Shown piece by piece: positions 32,901 to 43,130 of a stretch of DNA of 64,000 nucleotides. How positions within the stretch are numbered: position 1 is the stretch's first letter; each line of letters begins with the position of its first letter. The notes beneath the pieces were generated by a model. The model searched no databases and was not told the origin of the DNA. It saw only the letters and a program-made list of their open reading frames with translations. Made by a program: the position numbers and the translations under genes. Origin of the DNA: Symbiodinium natans (Eukaryota > Sar > Dinophyceae > Suessiales > Symbiodiniaceae); the NCBI GenBank assembly GCA_905221605.1, contig CAJNDS010002717.1:62001-126000 (forward strand). Reading direction: 5' to 3'.

Positions 32901-35125
32901 GTTGATCTGTGATCAGTGACTGCATGCGACGGCCTTCCAAATTTAAAGCAATTGAAAAGCCCGGGCGCGGAAAGGATTCTCTTCCGCAAATTTGTACTCC
33001 TTCGCCCGGCTCATCGCAGCCTGAAGCAAGCATTGGCCACCAAAGGATCCAAAAGCGCATCGCTTCGCAAGAAGTCTTGTTGGCCCCCAGCCAGGTCCAT
33101 CGTCGACGCATCGAAGCCGTCCAAGCCTCTCGCTCTGACACGGAACTTCCCGAAAACGAACATCGCACACATCGTACAGCAGCATTTCGAAACACATCGC
33201 AACATATCTCAAGATTTCTCAACGACTTCAGTCTCTGCCTTGCATCATCTGCTCCAAGAGATGATCTGCCTGGCAGGCTCTCAGACTTCTTGACTCGTTC
33301 AGAAAGAACTCCGGATGCGGTCCCACAGGCTGTTCGAAAAGGATACTAGTAGCTCAAGTGGCATCGCGTGGGTTTGGGACAGGGATGCTCGCCTCCTCCC
33401 TGCCGAGGGCCTCCTGAGTGACTGCACCGAGTACGAACCCAAAAAGACATCTTCACTGGAGCCCACGGGTTGAAATCGGTCCTGGAGAGCCTCCCGGTGA
33501 TTCGCCATTCCGAGGGCGAGGTCACCCTCGAAGTCCTCCATGCCCAACGGGTGGTCCAAGCCCACCCGGTTGAGGACGGCCTCCATGCCTCAACAGATAT
33601 CATAAGACCACGCAAGGTTGAGGCCTTGGGCAGGGCACCTGCCTGCAGGGCCAGCCGAAGCTTTCCACATCGTATCCTGCATGCTCACAAAGTTCACAGG
33701 CGACTGGGCCCCTATTCTTTGCCTGTCTTCATGTAACAAGCGAGGTGCACCAGGTGAGCTCTATCGTTGTCTGTCACCGTGGCCACATCAGTGTCGTACA
33801 GAGCTTCCCAGTCCTCGATTCACGTGTCGCACTCACGTTTAGAACGCCTTCAGCTTAGGCTCAGCTTGGATGTTCACTGTGCCAGGTTCTGCCAGCATTC
33901 TGCCCGCTTTACCCCATTTTTTACCTCTGCGCCTCTCAGACACACAGATTACGAGCACTGAATGAGTCAAGAATCACTAACACCAACCAACGAATCCATG
34001 TGTGAATATCACCTGAGGCACCGACTACCTGGTTTCCATCTCTGTCCACGACGGTGTTCTCTTTAAACTGAAGGTCGCCCTGGCAGAGCCGGCAACTGGC
34101 AGACTGAGGGTTTAGGGTTTAGGGTTTAGGGTTTAGGGTTTAGGGTTTAGGGTTTAGGGTTTAGGGCCCCTGTTGCAGGAGCCTTGCTCACCAAGTCAAT
34201 GAAGTTCACGAACTTCGAGTTGGCGAGCTTGGTGTTCCCACTGTTTCGGAGCCTCCAGACGGCAGCGTAATACACGTGTTGGTAGTAACTCATGAAGATC
34301 AGCAACAAAAAGCAGGCAATGCATACACACTTGCGGGTATATATACGCATATAAATATACCTATATATATATGTATGTTATGAAAACATCGTGCTCATGG
34401 CAGGGGGCAGGACTCTGAGACGCGCGTGCTGCTGTTGATAGAGATGGCAGCAGCTTACGCCAAGCAACATCTCCACCATTTGCGCAGCTTGCCCCAGGTC
34501 TGCTTCTTCAACCTTTTCAGCATAAGCCGCGAGTTTTTCAGGACGACGCGCCAGCTTAGCACTGGCGCTGTTGCACAACTACGGCCCTACAGTCCCATGT
34601 GGACTTCTGAAGGGACAAGATGAAAGTTGCCGGCTGGTTGCTGCGTGTATGTGATCGTATGTGTATAAGAATCCTCCACATGTGCCATCAAGCATTCAGC
34701 GACGACTCTTCATGGTAGGCTATTCGAGGCACCACGGCTTGCGGCAAGTGCCTGCGGGGCCTCTGCCAGGGTCTCGATGGGCGCAGCCTCTGAACCCGAA
34801 TGTCCGCAAAATTGTTGAAATCTGCGCAGTGTCTTTCCCGGTTCTCCAGAATTCTCCGGCCTCCTTGGAAGCAACATCTGTGCTCACAGCAGGCGCCGAG
34901 GCCATCATTGCCGGCGCCGGCATCAAGGAGGGCCCGGCTTGGTGTGGTGCCTGGGCCGGAGCATCAGGTCGGCTGAGATGCCTGGAACCGATGTGAATAT
35001 TCTGCTGCGCTAATTTTGCCCGTCTCAGCGCTCTGCCCGGAGCATTGGGCCCATACCCATGCCCATCATGGGGCCCATCATGGGCGCCATCATCGGACCC
35101 ATCATAGGCCCAACTGGGCCGCTGC
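29901..35125 (-). CDS. PEX5: PEX5, peroxisomal targeting signal 1 receptor, many exons
   Basis: PEX5 binds the C-terminal SKL-type signal of peroxisomal enzymes through TPR repeats and delivers them to the importer. Minus-strand exons follow family order: TKLANSKFVNFI (34240-34195); WEALY, a WxxxF/Y-type motif (33810-33796); EYKFAEENPFRA (33020-32985), the hallmark before TPR1; DPLAEAIRLIREG (near 32850); REALLCLESEV (near 32310) and QRNPESSEGWRM (near 32150); LYAELDQDIEAAGLG (near 31930); WQVDPYNLDSLLALG (near 31690); RRYLRTWLENHEEHQ (near 31450); VTELFQQAAQAISSHEKS (near 31160); DADVFVALGVLENINR (near 31050); FHQALATACRLRPNDPT (near 30730); WNKLGATLANSGKSEQAV (near 30590); AYHQGLELKPNYARSW (near 30390); SNMAIAHANLG (near 30270); LVLNPEATHTWNFLQ (near 30080). 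N-terminal exons are uncertain; Met/Pro-rich and Ala-rich frames at 34550-35125 probably belong. Introns are numerous and repeat-bearing. Confidence 0.85.
31970..32085. repeat. AT-rich microsatellite in a PEX5 intron
   Basis: GATATA, TATATA and TACATACATG-type runs lie between the PEX5 exons at about 32150 and 31930. Confidence 0.85.
33299..33586 (-). CDS. open exon-like frame inside the PEX5 region
   Basis: A minus-strand frame has an ATG at 33586 and contains EAVLNRVGLDHPLGMEDF and ANHREALQDRFQPVGSSEDV. Its composition is protein-like. It lies between the WEALY exon and the EYKFAEENPF exon, so it may encode part of the poorly conserved PEX5 linker. It could also be an unrelated or chance frame. 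Confidence 0.4.
   Translation of the reverse strand: MEAVLNRVGLDHPLGMEDFEGDLALGMANHREALQDRFQPVGSSEDVFLGSYSVQSLRRPSAGRRRASLSQTHAMPLELLVSFSNSLWDRIRSSF
34108..34166. repeat. perfect interstitial telomere array, eight TTTAGGG units
   Basis: Eight exact copies of TTTAGGG (34111-34166) follow a GAGGG. On the minus strand the CCCTAAA array begins about 25 bases after the PEX5 exon ending in KFVNFI, so it lies at the 5' end of an intron. Confidence 0.95.
34330..34382. repeat. short AT-rich stretch
   Basis: A GGTATATATACGCATATAAATATACC-like sequence with partial dyad symmetry, continuing into TATATATATGTATG. It lies between two probable PEX5 N-terminal exons. Confidence 0.6.
34378..35125 (-). CDS. 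probable N-terminal exons of PEX5 (or a separate upstream gene)
   Basis: Three minus-strand stretches are protein-like. The first is a Met/Pro/Gly-rich run, GPVGPMMGPMMAPMMGPMMG (near 35110-35050). The second is ALRRAKLAQQNIHIGSRHL continuing into an Ala/Pro-rich segment with PAMMASAPAVSTDVASKE (35020-34850). The third is NSASAKLARRPEKLAAYAEK with EADLGQAAQMVEMLLG (34575-34460). PEX5 N-termini are typically disordered and poorly conserved, so position and strand argue for PEX5, but no family motif proves it. Confidence 0.4.
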
Positions 35126-37028
35126 TGGACCTCTCGAGTATCAACAATGTTCGCACAAAAGTATCACGTGATAATACGTGATACAGTGATACAAGTGATA
35201 CAGGGACCCCTGGCATCCCTTTCTGGGGAGTCGGCATCGCCGTGCTGGATGAAGCTGGGCCAGCTCCTATGCTCTTGTGAAAACAACGCGAGGAACGCGA
35301 AATTGCAGCCTGACAGAACTTTGAAGAGCCTGCAGGTCCGGCCATCTGCGCCTTGCCAAGAGCAGTGGCAAACAAAGCTGCGAATGCTCTGATGTAGACC
35401 ACGCCAACAGTGGAACCGGGCACAGACATGCGTGGAGCCTGTTGCCACGCGCTCTCCATGGCAGGAGGCGCCGTACCCTGCCTCAGCCGAGAACACGTCA
35501 GGAGCCTCTTGCTGCTTACTGCATGCATGCAGAAGCCGATTGTTAAGCAACGGCGGCAAGTTAAACAGCATTTTGAAAGTTCCGTTCAACAAGGACATAA
35601 ACATCCCATGGTTGCATCGCCAACTTCGCAAGAACCATGTGCTCTTGGGCCAGACAATGCCTGATCTTCGGATTGGTATTTCATGGTCGGTTGGCAAATG
35701 TTTGCTCAGACGTCGATGCAGCAACGTCTGGCTGTACAGGGATGGTTGAGGGTGGGTTTCCAACTTGTTTTAGCTTCAGTCGTCATTCTCGATAGGATTG
35801 GCATTGCACAGTACAGTAGTGCTTTGTCATTTCTCGACAGTCTTTGCAGCCATTTCGGCAGTCTATTCCCGTAGAGCTCTATGAACGAAAGCTTGGACTC
35901 ATTGTGACTGCTTGAAGACTAAAGCTGCGTCCGCTTGCTGTGGTTTGAGCTTCTTCATTACAGTTGTGGCGGCCAGTCAGAGGCCGCAGTTCAACCCGCT
36001 TGTGCTCTGCAGGTGCTGCTGGCGATGGTGGAGGGGAGGCGCGGTGGGAAGCCATTAAGGCCAAACATCGCCCGCTGTTGGCGTGGACAAGGAGACAAGG
36101 ACCGCTGAGGAGAAGGGCGAGGCAAGCGCAGCTGAGGCAAACGGAGTCTCGGATGCTTTGCCCTCAAGCCTCCGCCATCTGCCCTGGGCCCAGGCCGCGC
36201 AAGCTCGGCGAAGAGATGGGTTGATGGATGAGTGACCTGTGGCCAGTGACCTTTCATATCTGGACGTTTGGGTTGTCAGAACAGGCACCCCCCTGCCCTG
36301 GGACCCCTGGGCCCAGAACTCTCATCGGACTGCCTTGGAGGCGTTTATGGCATCCAAATGCTGAGCCCCCCCCTGCGAGAGCCGCGTTGGGCCAGGCCGA
36401 GGCGGGTCGCGTAGCGTTTCAAAATTAGACTTCAAGTTTGTTCCATCCTCTACGCGGCCCCTAACTGTTGATTCTGGGTGAACGTGGGATGAGGCACATT
36501 AAGCCGGCAAAACCAGAACGAGCTCCAGCCCTGGTGTCTCGGCAAGGTCTCCATGCTGTTGATGTTCCACGAGATACAGGTACCAAGGCCGCCACACAGC
36601 AAACCTTGCGTGATCAGCTGCGACGCACACACACACACACACACTAACTAACTACACACAGCAGACATCAGCGGATGGCAGCTCACTTCGTCGGGTTTCA
36701 CTTTTCCATATCTTCCATTAATTTTCATATCTTCCACTAATTTTCATCCGAGCCGCTCTGATGCCCAGTCTGGCCCTACGGGCCCTACAGGCCCCATCAT
36801 TGGTGGCCGGAATGCCTGTGGTCCGTGATGGGCCTTGGGGTGTTGCGATTCGCGCACCTTTACGGCAGTTTACGATGCAAAAAAGGCGGACATGAAAACC
36901 TCAGCCTCCCGCAGCAAACTCTTGGGCCCAGTCAGGTCCTGCGACTCTGCGCACCAAGCTACACTTTGATTGCTTGTTGCTCTTAGAGTTCTATAGCAAG
37001 TGCTTCTAGACCTACTGTAGACCCCTGT
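35126..37028. other. region without a confident gene
   Basis: A minus-strand frame near 35400-35300 (VYIRAFAALFATALGKAQMA) and a GC-rich plus-strand frame near 36080-36230 (DKETRTAEEKGEASAAEANG) both look somewhat coding but cannot be connected to a gene. An (AC)n microsatellite lies at about 36625-36645. Direct repeats of TTTTCATATCTTCCA-type sequence lie near 36705-36745. Confidence 0.35.
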
Positions 37029-37039
37029 TCATGACGCCC

Positions 37040-37963
37040 TTACCTGCATGGACAGGCATCGCAGGCCCAACCATAGGCCTGGCTTTAAAGAAAGGTCAGG
37101 GCATGAAGCCTTGTTGCCCAATAGCACCGTGTAGTGACGGCGTATGTTCTCAGGCACGTTTCTGAGGTACGTGCCCGTCGAAGAGACCGGGCCTTCACGC
37201 TCCAAGACTCCAGGCAATGACCCGTTTAACAATGACGTTTGAACGTAGTACTTGTATTTGATGGAAGTTAACAGGCCCTGAATGTCCCTGACTCGCATCA
37301 GCCCCCGACTCTGCACCCAGCCCAGGGCCCTCCATGTGCTGTCTGAGCTGGTCCGACCTTGGGTCGCGAAGTCCGAGGACCGGCAGGACTCGGTGGATTC
37401 TCTGTTCTGGACGCCACAGCTGCGCACAGCATCTGGTTTTCTAAGCATCCGGCATCGTCGCACCAGGACCCGGGCCCATCCTTGGCCTGCTTCCAAGGTT
37501 CGAGCTCAGAAGGTCGCATGAAAGTTGCCTTAATTACATACACAGACTGTTTTGTACATCGGTCAGTATAAAGCCGAAAACAGAATGTGAACCCGTGCCG
37601 GCAGTACCCACGCATGCCCGGGCCGGCTTCTCGCCAGGCGTTCTCCAGCTCCTGAGAGTGGAGCTGATCAGTTTCCAGGGCTTCTGACACAGAGACATAT
37701 TTACCAACAGGGACTTGTGGCTTGAGGCTGTGCGCGCGGCGCTCGGGCCCATCATCGGATCCATCATCTGGCCTCCGAGGGCACCAAGCCTGACAGCATG
37801 ACACCGCGTGCAGCTCCCGATGTCGACTGCCCCTCATGCGATTGAAGCTGAGTTCCAAGCGGCGGCCTCGCACATCAAACAAGAAGGCACTTGCCAACAG
37901 TTGACAGAAGTTGGGCCCAGCGCCTGATCCCAGACAGGTAGCCTTCTCGCATCTGCTGTGCAT
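37040..37963 (-). CDS. unknown protein, at least two probable exons
   Basis: The upstream frame (37963-37298, 221 codons) is long for this region. Its best coding-like part is LETDQLHSQELENAWREA (near 37665-37610). A second frame, 37310-37100, is strongly protein-like: MRVRDIQGLLTSIKYKYYVQ, then TSLLNGSLPGVLEREG and YLRNVPENIRRHYTVLLGNK. No family is recognised. The two overlap in different frames, so they are probably separate exons. Confidence 0.45.
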
Positions 37964-38237
37964 GATGCTTGTCCTTAGTCCAATTCTGTCATCTTACTGA
38001 ATGAGGTTTGGAGACGACAAGCCCTGCAAGGCTGCTTTCATATCCATATCTCAGGCTGCGGAGTGCTGCGAATTTTTGGGGGCCCCGTTGCTAGGCCCAG
38101 CTGGGCATACCTTGGCATCCTCGCAGCTGTGAGATGCTGCGAGTCTATATTTGGGCCCACCGGATTTCACCTGGGTTCCTTGATGCTTCGCATGCACCCG
38201 AAGCCATGAAGCTTCTGAGAAAATTCTGAGCACGAAG

Positions 38238-38268
38238 CACCCTAAACCCGAAACCCCAAACCCCGCCA
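38238..38268. repeat. short CCCTAAA-like patch
   Basis: CCCTAAA, CCCGAAA, CCCCAAA and CCCC units occur in a row. Confidence 0.6.
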
Positions 38269-38420
38269 GTGCATCTTCACTGAGCTGGGGGACATATTGG
38301 GGCGCTCTTGAGCCCTAAGGTTGCGGCTGCGGTAAGCGAGTCGAAGGCCCGGGACAGCGGGTTTCCCGCAAGGCCATCGACGCTGCAGCCTCAGAAGACA
38401 GCAAAAAGGGGAGGGGAAGG

Positions 38421-38486
38421 TGAGGGTTTAGGGTTTAGAGTTTAGTTTACTAGTTTAGGGTTTAGGGTTTTTGGGGGGGGGGGGGT
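38421..38486. repeat. TTTAGGG-like patch followed by a G run
   Basis: TTTAGGG copies and variants in the orientation opposite to the patch about 180 bases to the left, ending in a run of about 13 G. The two patches face each other as an imperfect inverted pair. Confidence 0.7.
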
Positions 38487-38919
38487 GGAGGTGAGGGGAG
38501 GGGTGTTGCGGCGTTCGGCATTTTAGGACTTGAAATGCCAGCTCCACACTGACCCACTGCTCTAAGGCGAGGCGCTGTCGGGCTTAAAGAAAGGCCTCAT
38601 GGCACCTCGAGGGAGTGCACAAGAGTCCAGTCACACTCTCCAGTCACACTCTGATCGTTGCGATGTCAGGTTGCTCAAGTGCCAGTTCGCTCCGATTTCT
38701 GTGCCCTGGACGTCAATGAGGCACAGAAGTGGTCGGTATGAACTTCCTCCTACGAAGTAGTGGAAGCGAAGAGTAACAATTGTTGAATATGTGTGGTGGT
38801 GTGGAAGTTTGGAGTTATCAATGCTTGCTTCACATGGCTGCGCACATGATTTCAAAAGCAGCCTGGAGCCGGCACGATTACAGAGAAACTGCGGCAGTGG
38901 CTGACCACATGTACTAGTA

Positions 38920-39225
38920 GCAGCCTCCTGCCTCCGGGCACATAGACATAGCAAGTACTTGCCGTGCCGCCAGGACTACACTAGGTGAGGGTGGTGCTGA
39001 TTCAGTCGCTCCAAGATGCTGCAAGCAAAGCTCAGTCTGTGCAAGCCTAGTGCTGCGAGTTCGAAAGCTGCCCTGCGTGTGATTGCTAGGGTCAGAAAAT
39101 AAATCTGAAAAGGGAGCATCTTCACCGAACATGTTTCTGCGCTTGAGCGCAAACGGGACGCCATCCTTCAATGAAGCAAATGATTTCCACCCCTGCCAGT
39201 CGGTTGTGCCCACATCCCAAGGCCT
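38920..39225 (-). CDS. probable exon of an unknown protein
   Basis: A minus-strand frame is strongly protein-like: WDVGTTDWQGWKSFASLKDG, then ALKRRNMFGEDAPFSDLFSD and TRLAQTELCLQHLGATES. It begins just after an AG that could be a splice acceptor (about 39225). No family is recognised. Confidence 0.45.
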
Positions 39226-39419
39226 TTAATGGATGGACCCGTGGGTGAAGTCATCGGCTCCACAGCTAACGTAAGAGGTGAAACTGTCACGATCTACAAG
39301 AAACAGCATGACTAGGCTGGCATGGTGAGCCTCTGTCTGATTCCTATTGGGCTGCCTACCATCTGCTCAGAAGCACTTGTGGCATGAGCGTGCCCCCTGC
39401 GAGTTTCGACTTAAAGATG

Positions 39420-40100
39420 AAAACATGTGGAAGCACACACAGCTGAAAGAAGTGTGCCTGGTCAGTGCATCATCAAATGGTGGGGTGGATACTGCATTGG
39501 AGGAGCGAAGTGCGGATGGGGACCTGAGCTGATTGTCACCAGCGCAGCCTCTGAACAAGTGGCTGAGCTCTCAGGTCATCCAAGTGTTTTGTCAGACTCT
39601 CTTGCTGTGCCAACGTCATGGCGTCATGGATGGCATACTGTAGGTCATCGTTGCACGTTGCGCGTTACGCAGTCTGAATTTCCTGGCAAGTGTAAACGGG
39701 GCGCTGGCCATAGTAATGCGGTGGGTGAGGGGGGTAGTGCGGCATGTGGACCATCATCTCCGAAGGCCCTCAAGCACAACATAAGCTCCAGTGACCAAAT
39801 TTGCAAACTGCGGACAACAAGCCTAGGTAAGCTTCCGGAGGTCCGTAGGGCATGGCAGCCCCAGGAATTCCAGGTCCTCACGCCACTGCCCAAACAGCAA
39901 AAAAAATCGACGCGAACAACCATGACGGGCAGTCGCACCTGGCGGCATGCTCGGCCTGAAAGCAGAAATACCCTCTCTCCAACAGCAAGGCCACAGTCAG
40001 GTGAGTCTTGTTCTGAATATGAGTTTAGTAGAAAGTTACCTTTAAGGGGGCCCTTCCTGGAACAACTTCCATGAACCTCCTTGCTTGGGCATGAGCTGGT
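39420..40100 (-). CDS. possible Pro/Tyr-rich exons, unknown
   Basis: In minus-strand frames other than the longest one, MPYGPPEAYLGLLSAV (near 39865-39810), MVHMPHYPPHPPHYYGQRP (near 39755-39700) and NDDLQYAIHDAMTLAQQE (near 39655-39600) look coding. They suggest a Pro/Tyr-rich protein with a helical part. A 215-codon plus-strand frame also covers this interval but reads as a shadow. Confidence 0.3.
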
Positions 40101-40177
40101 GATACATGGAGGCCGACGCCAGGGCTTTGCCAATGCGCTGCAAGATCGCCTGCAATTTTAGAAGGGTTCCTCACAAA

Positions 40178-40430
40178 TCAAACTGGATCAAAACTGCACT
40201 TCAGCAGATGCACCTCGCCACGTTCAAGAAGATCGTCGATGTCCTGTGAGGGATGTTGGGCTCGCGCCACGCAGGGTCCGTTCAGGAGGGGGGTAAGAGC
40301 GGACAGAGAACCGCCGTCCTGCTCAGCAGACTCCTCCAGTGTCGCAGAAATCTGTGCAAGATGCTCGTAGATCTGCTTCGTGTGCCTCACGAATGAAGGA
40401 TCGCAAAGGATGAATGGTCTCTTTGTGCCA
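40178..40430 (-). CDS. probable exon of an unknown protein
   Basis: The frame reads RPFILCDPSFVRHTKQIYEH, then LAQISATLEESAEQDGGSLS and SQDIDDLLERGEVHLLKCSF, ending at a stop at 40178. It is amphipathic and acidic, with good protein-like composition. No family is recognised. It is on the strand shared by all assigned genes. Confidence 0.5.
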
Positions 40431-41089
40431 ACAGCATGTTGCCCACATAGGGCTGACTTATGTCACGTGACAGTTACAGTTAAAGCTCATCGCACCATTT
40501 TCAATCCAGCTCGGCTCTTGGAACCTCTGAGGCTGCACCTTGAGGCTGCACCTTGAGGAGCTGTGCTGACGCGCAAGAGCCGGATGTGAACTGGGAAGTT
40601 CGTCCAAGCCAGCTTGGGGCAGCGATTCAGCGTTGCAGCAACCCGATCCCCTTGGCTGCATCTTCTGTTCGCCATTGTTCCCTGCCTGTCCATCGAGGAA
40701 TCTTCGTCTGTCCTTCTGGTCCTGGATACGGAGCTGAGCCGAATCGCACTACTCCGTTGGACTCGACTCCGTTGGACTCCGTTGGTTGTTGGACGCCGTT
40801 GCACTCCACGGCTCCGTTTCTTGTTCAGAGCTGGGCACTTTTTGTCGCGGGCTCTGTGGGACGATGTGCCCATGACTGCCTACGTATTCTTCTGGACGTC
40901 CTTGGCGCGACCGGAATTGCTTTTTGCAAGTGTGAACAGGTAGCCACCCGCCACGGATAGGACCACGCCCAGTGCCTGGCGCGGCTACTCTTGCAACTGT
41001 AGTCATGCTGACATGCAAGCTTCAGCTGAGGTATGGATAACGAACGAGGGGATTGTCCAGCACACTGCATGCAGTCATGTGGCACTGAG

Positions 41090-42254
41090 AGGGCTCATCT
41101 CATCCCCATAGTAAAGGGTAAGCCTTCGACTGCTTGCAGGAGTCCAAGAAATTGGAAGTTGGTACATTGCAAGATCAGGATCGAGGCTCAATGGTGTCCA
41201 CTAAGCCTTCCTGAGCCATTGCATCAAAGTCACACGACAATCATCAGGGCCTGCACTCAAGCGCAGCCAAGCGTATAGTCAAGCCCCACCTTCGTGGTAA
41301 ATTGAAGTTGAGCCCCAGAGTAGCTTGGAGTGCCTTCACCACCGGCGTCAAAACCGAGAACGCCTCGGCGAGTGACCGATCGCACGTCTCACCCGCCCCT
41401 CTGCGAAAAAAGATGCACTGAATTGGGCAAGGCCACCAAAGGGCTGAGCTGGGTCATAACGAGCAACTGCACGAACCTCGATTCGACATTCACTGACACA
41501 TACAATGACAAATTCAGTAGCAACCCGACATATCCATGTCAGGAGCTTCAAAGAGGCGCGAAGGTTTCTCACGTTATGTTGAGGGCATCGCTGTCAATGC
41601 TACCTGAGAGCCTTTGAGCTTTTTCAACATCAGCTTCTTCTCTGCTGCCAAGACTCTGGTAGAGGAAGAAGAATACGCTACTAGCCAACAGGTCCTTAGG
41701 TCTGCTTCGAGGCACACCCTGTTCTGCCCTCAAAGTGAACATTGTCGACGCCAGCATGACACAAGGGTCAGCATGTCCTGTGCTTCTTCGAGTATTGGAG
41801 CCTCCACCGACAGCAATATCAAGCCAACTTGTTTGGCTGCGGCTAGCAATAACACTATTGCAAAAAAAAGAACTGTTTATCTCGAAGAGGTGCTTACTCG
41901 CAGTCTCTGTTGATTTGTGCACAGCTTATTGCCGAGGCTTTGAGCCCTAGTATTTGGCTACTTTCCCTTACTTTATGGCCAAGCTTGCCCTAACGTCTTT
42001 ACATCCGACAGTTCCGCGCAAACCAGGGGCTTGTTTTTAAGTTCGGGCTCCCCCTTATGGTCCAGCGTTGAAAACCGCATGCGTCGGAGCACGTGGAAGG
42101 CAGCAATCATCAGAAACCTCCTCAGTGCAAGACAAGGCTCCATTGCAAAGATCCATCGCCGGTCACCTAGAGCCTGCAATGATGGAAGCACCTGCGCCAC
42201 TGAAGGGGAAGGAGGGCAGAGGGTGCCTACGTGGCAGGAAACAGCCGGCAACAT
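41090..42254 (-). CDS. unknown, possibly membrane protein, several exon-like frames
   Basis: Minus-strand pieces, upstream to downstream: CLALRRFLMIAAFHVLRRMR with ELKNKPLVCAELSDVKTLG (42150-41985); SSVFFFLYQSLGSREEADVE with KAQRLSGSIDSDALNI (41700-41575); GYVGLLLNLSLYVSVNVESR with FVQLLVMTQLSPLVALPNSV (41540-41420); FDAMAQEGLVDTIEP (near 41220-41170). Several hydrophobic stretches would suit a membrane protein. Whether they form one gene is inference. Confidence 0.4.
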
Positions 42255-42259
42255 GTTTG

Positions 42260-43130
42260 CACCTGCGCGCCCTCCAGCGGAACCTGGAGAAACGGCAACG
42301 CAACTGTGGCAGTCCAGCTGACATTGAAGAAGACAGCCAAGTCATCGAGCCTGGCTGCATTGCCGGTTTTAGCACATCTCATGTGAATTCACTGTGAGCA
42401 GCCTCCAGCTGCAGTACTAGAGTCCAAACTCCTGAGTCCTCACAAATCTCCTTCCAACCCCCGAGAAGACTCCAAGCCCTAAACGCCACATCCTGGATCC
42501 CGAATGGGGTCTGCTCTACATTTCTAGAAGATTCGGTTTGGAGTTTACAACAAGATGCAAGGGGACCAAAAGACGAGGAATCCTCCTCACGAGTCAAAGT
42601 ATCAGAAAGGTTTCAAAAGCTGAGCTCTAAAGTACTCTAAAGACGCCTAGAGTGCCTAGAGTAGCCATCCTGAACCCCTCTTTCTTAACCCTTCCCCGTG
42701 GGTTGAGGAACCCGCAGCGTCTCCCAAGATACAACTAAGAAAGGAGGAAGGAGACTCGTCCTGTTTGTTCTAGGTGACTTAGAAGAATTGCAGAACCTAA
42801 ACCAAAAACACACACAGACAACTCATCGATTTTGCGAGTCTTTCGGTCACGGAGCTTGTTGTGCGGATTGCGGCGAAGCCGCTGCAGGGAGAAGGACCGG
42901 CCTCGAATCCCTTAAATCCCTTAAGCACTTCAACCTCTGCATCCGTACTCCGGGGCTTTGTGACTCCTGCTTCTGTGACTTGGGGCCGGGGGTTTTGTCA
43001 TTTCTGGTACGTTCATTTTTCATTTTCTTGCTGTTCTGCTGAGGGAAGAAGGGTGATATCACATTAAACAGGTTCAACGTGGATTCCAAAGTGTGTTGTC
43101 AAGCAAGGGTGGTCAAGAAGGTTCATCTGC
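42260..43130. other. no supported gene
   Basis: Short frames only. The stretch leads directly into the satellite. Confidence 0.4.

Noticed and set aside
39427-40074. 215-codon plus-strand open frame
   Set aside because: Composition is irregular and better exon-like pieces lie on the minus strand in the same interval.
40735-40815. Short tandem CTCCGTTGGACT-type repeats
   Set aside because: Real but few and imperfect copies; no sign of function beyond a minor local repeat.
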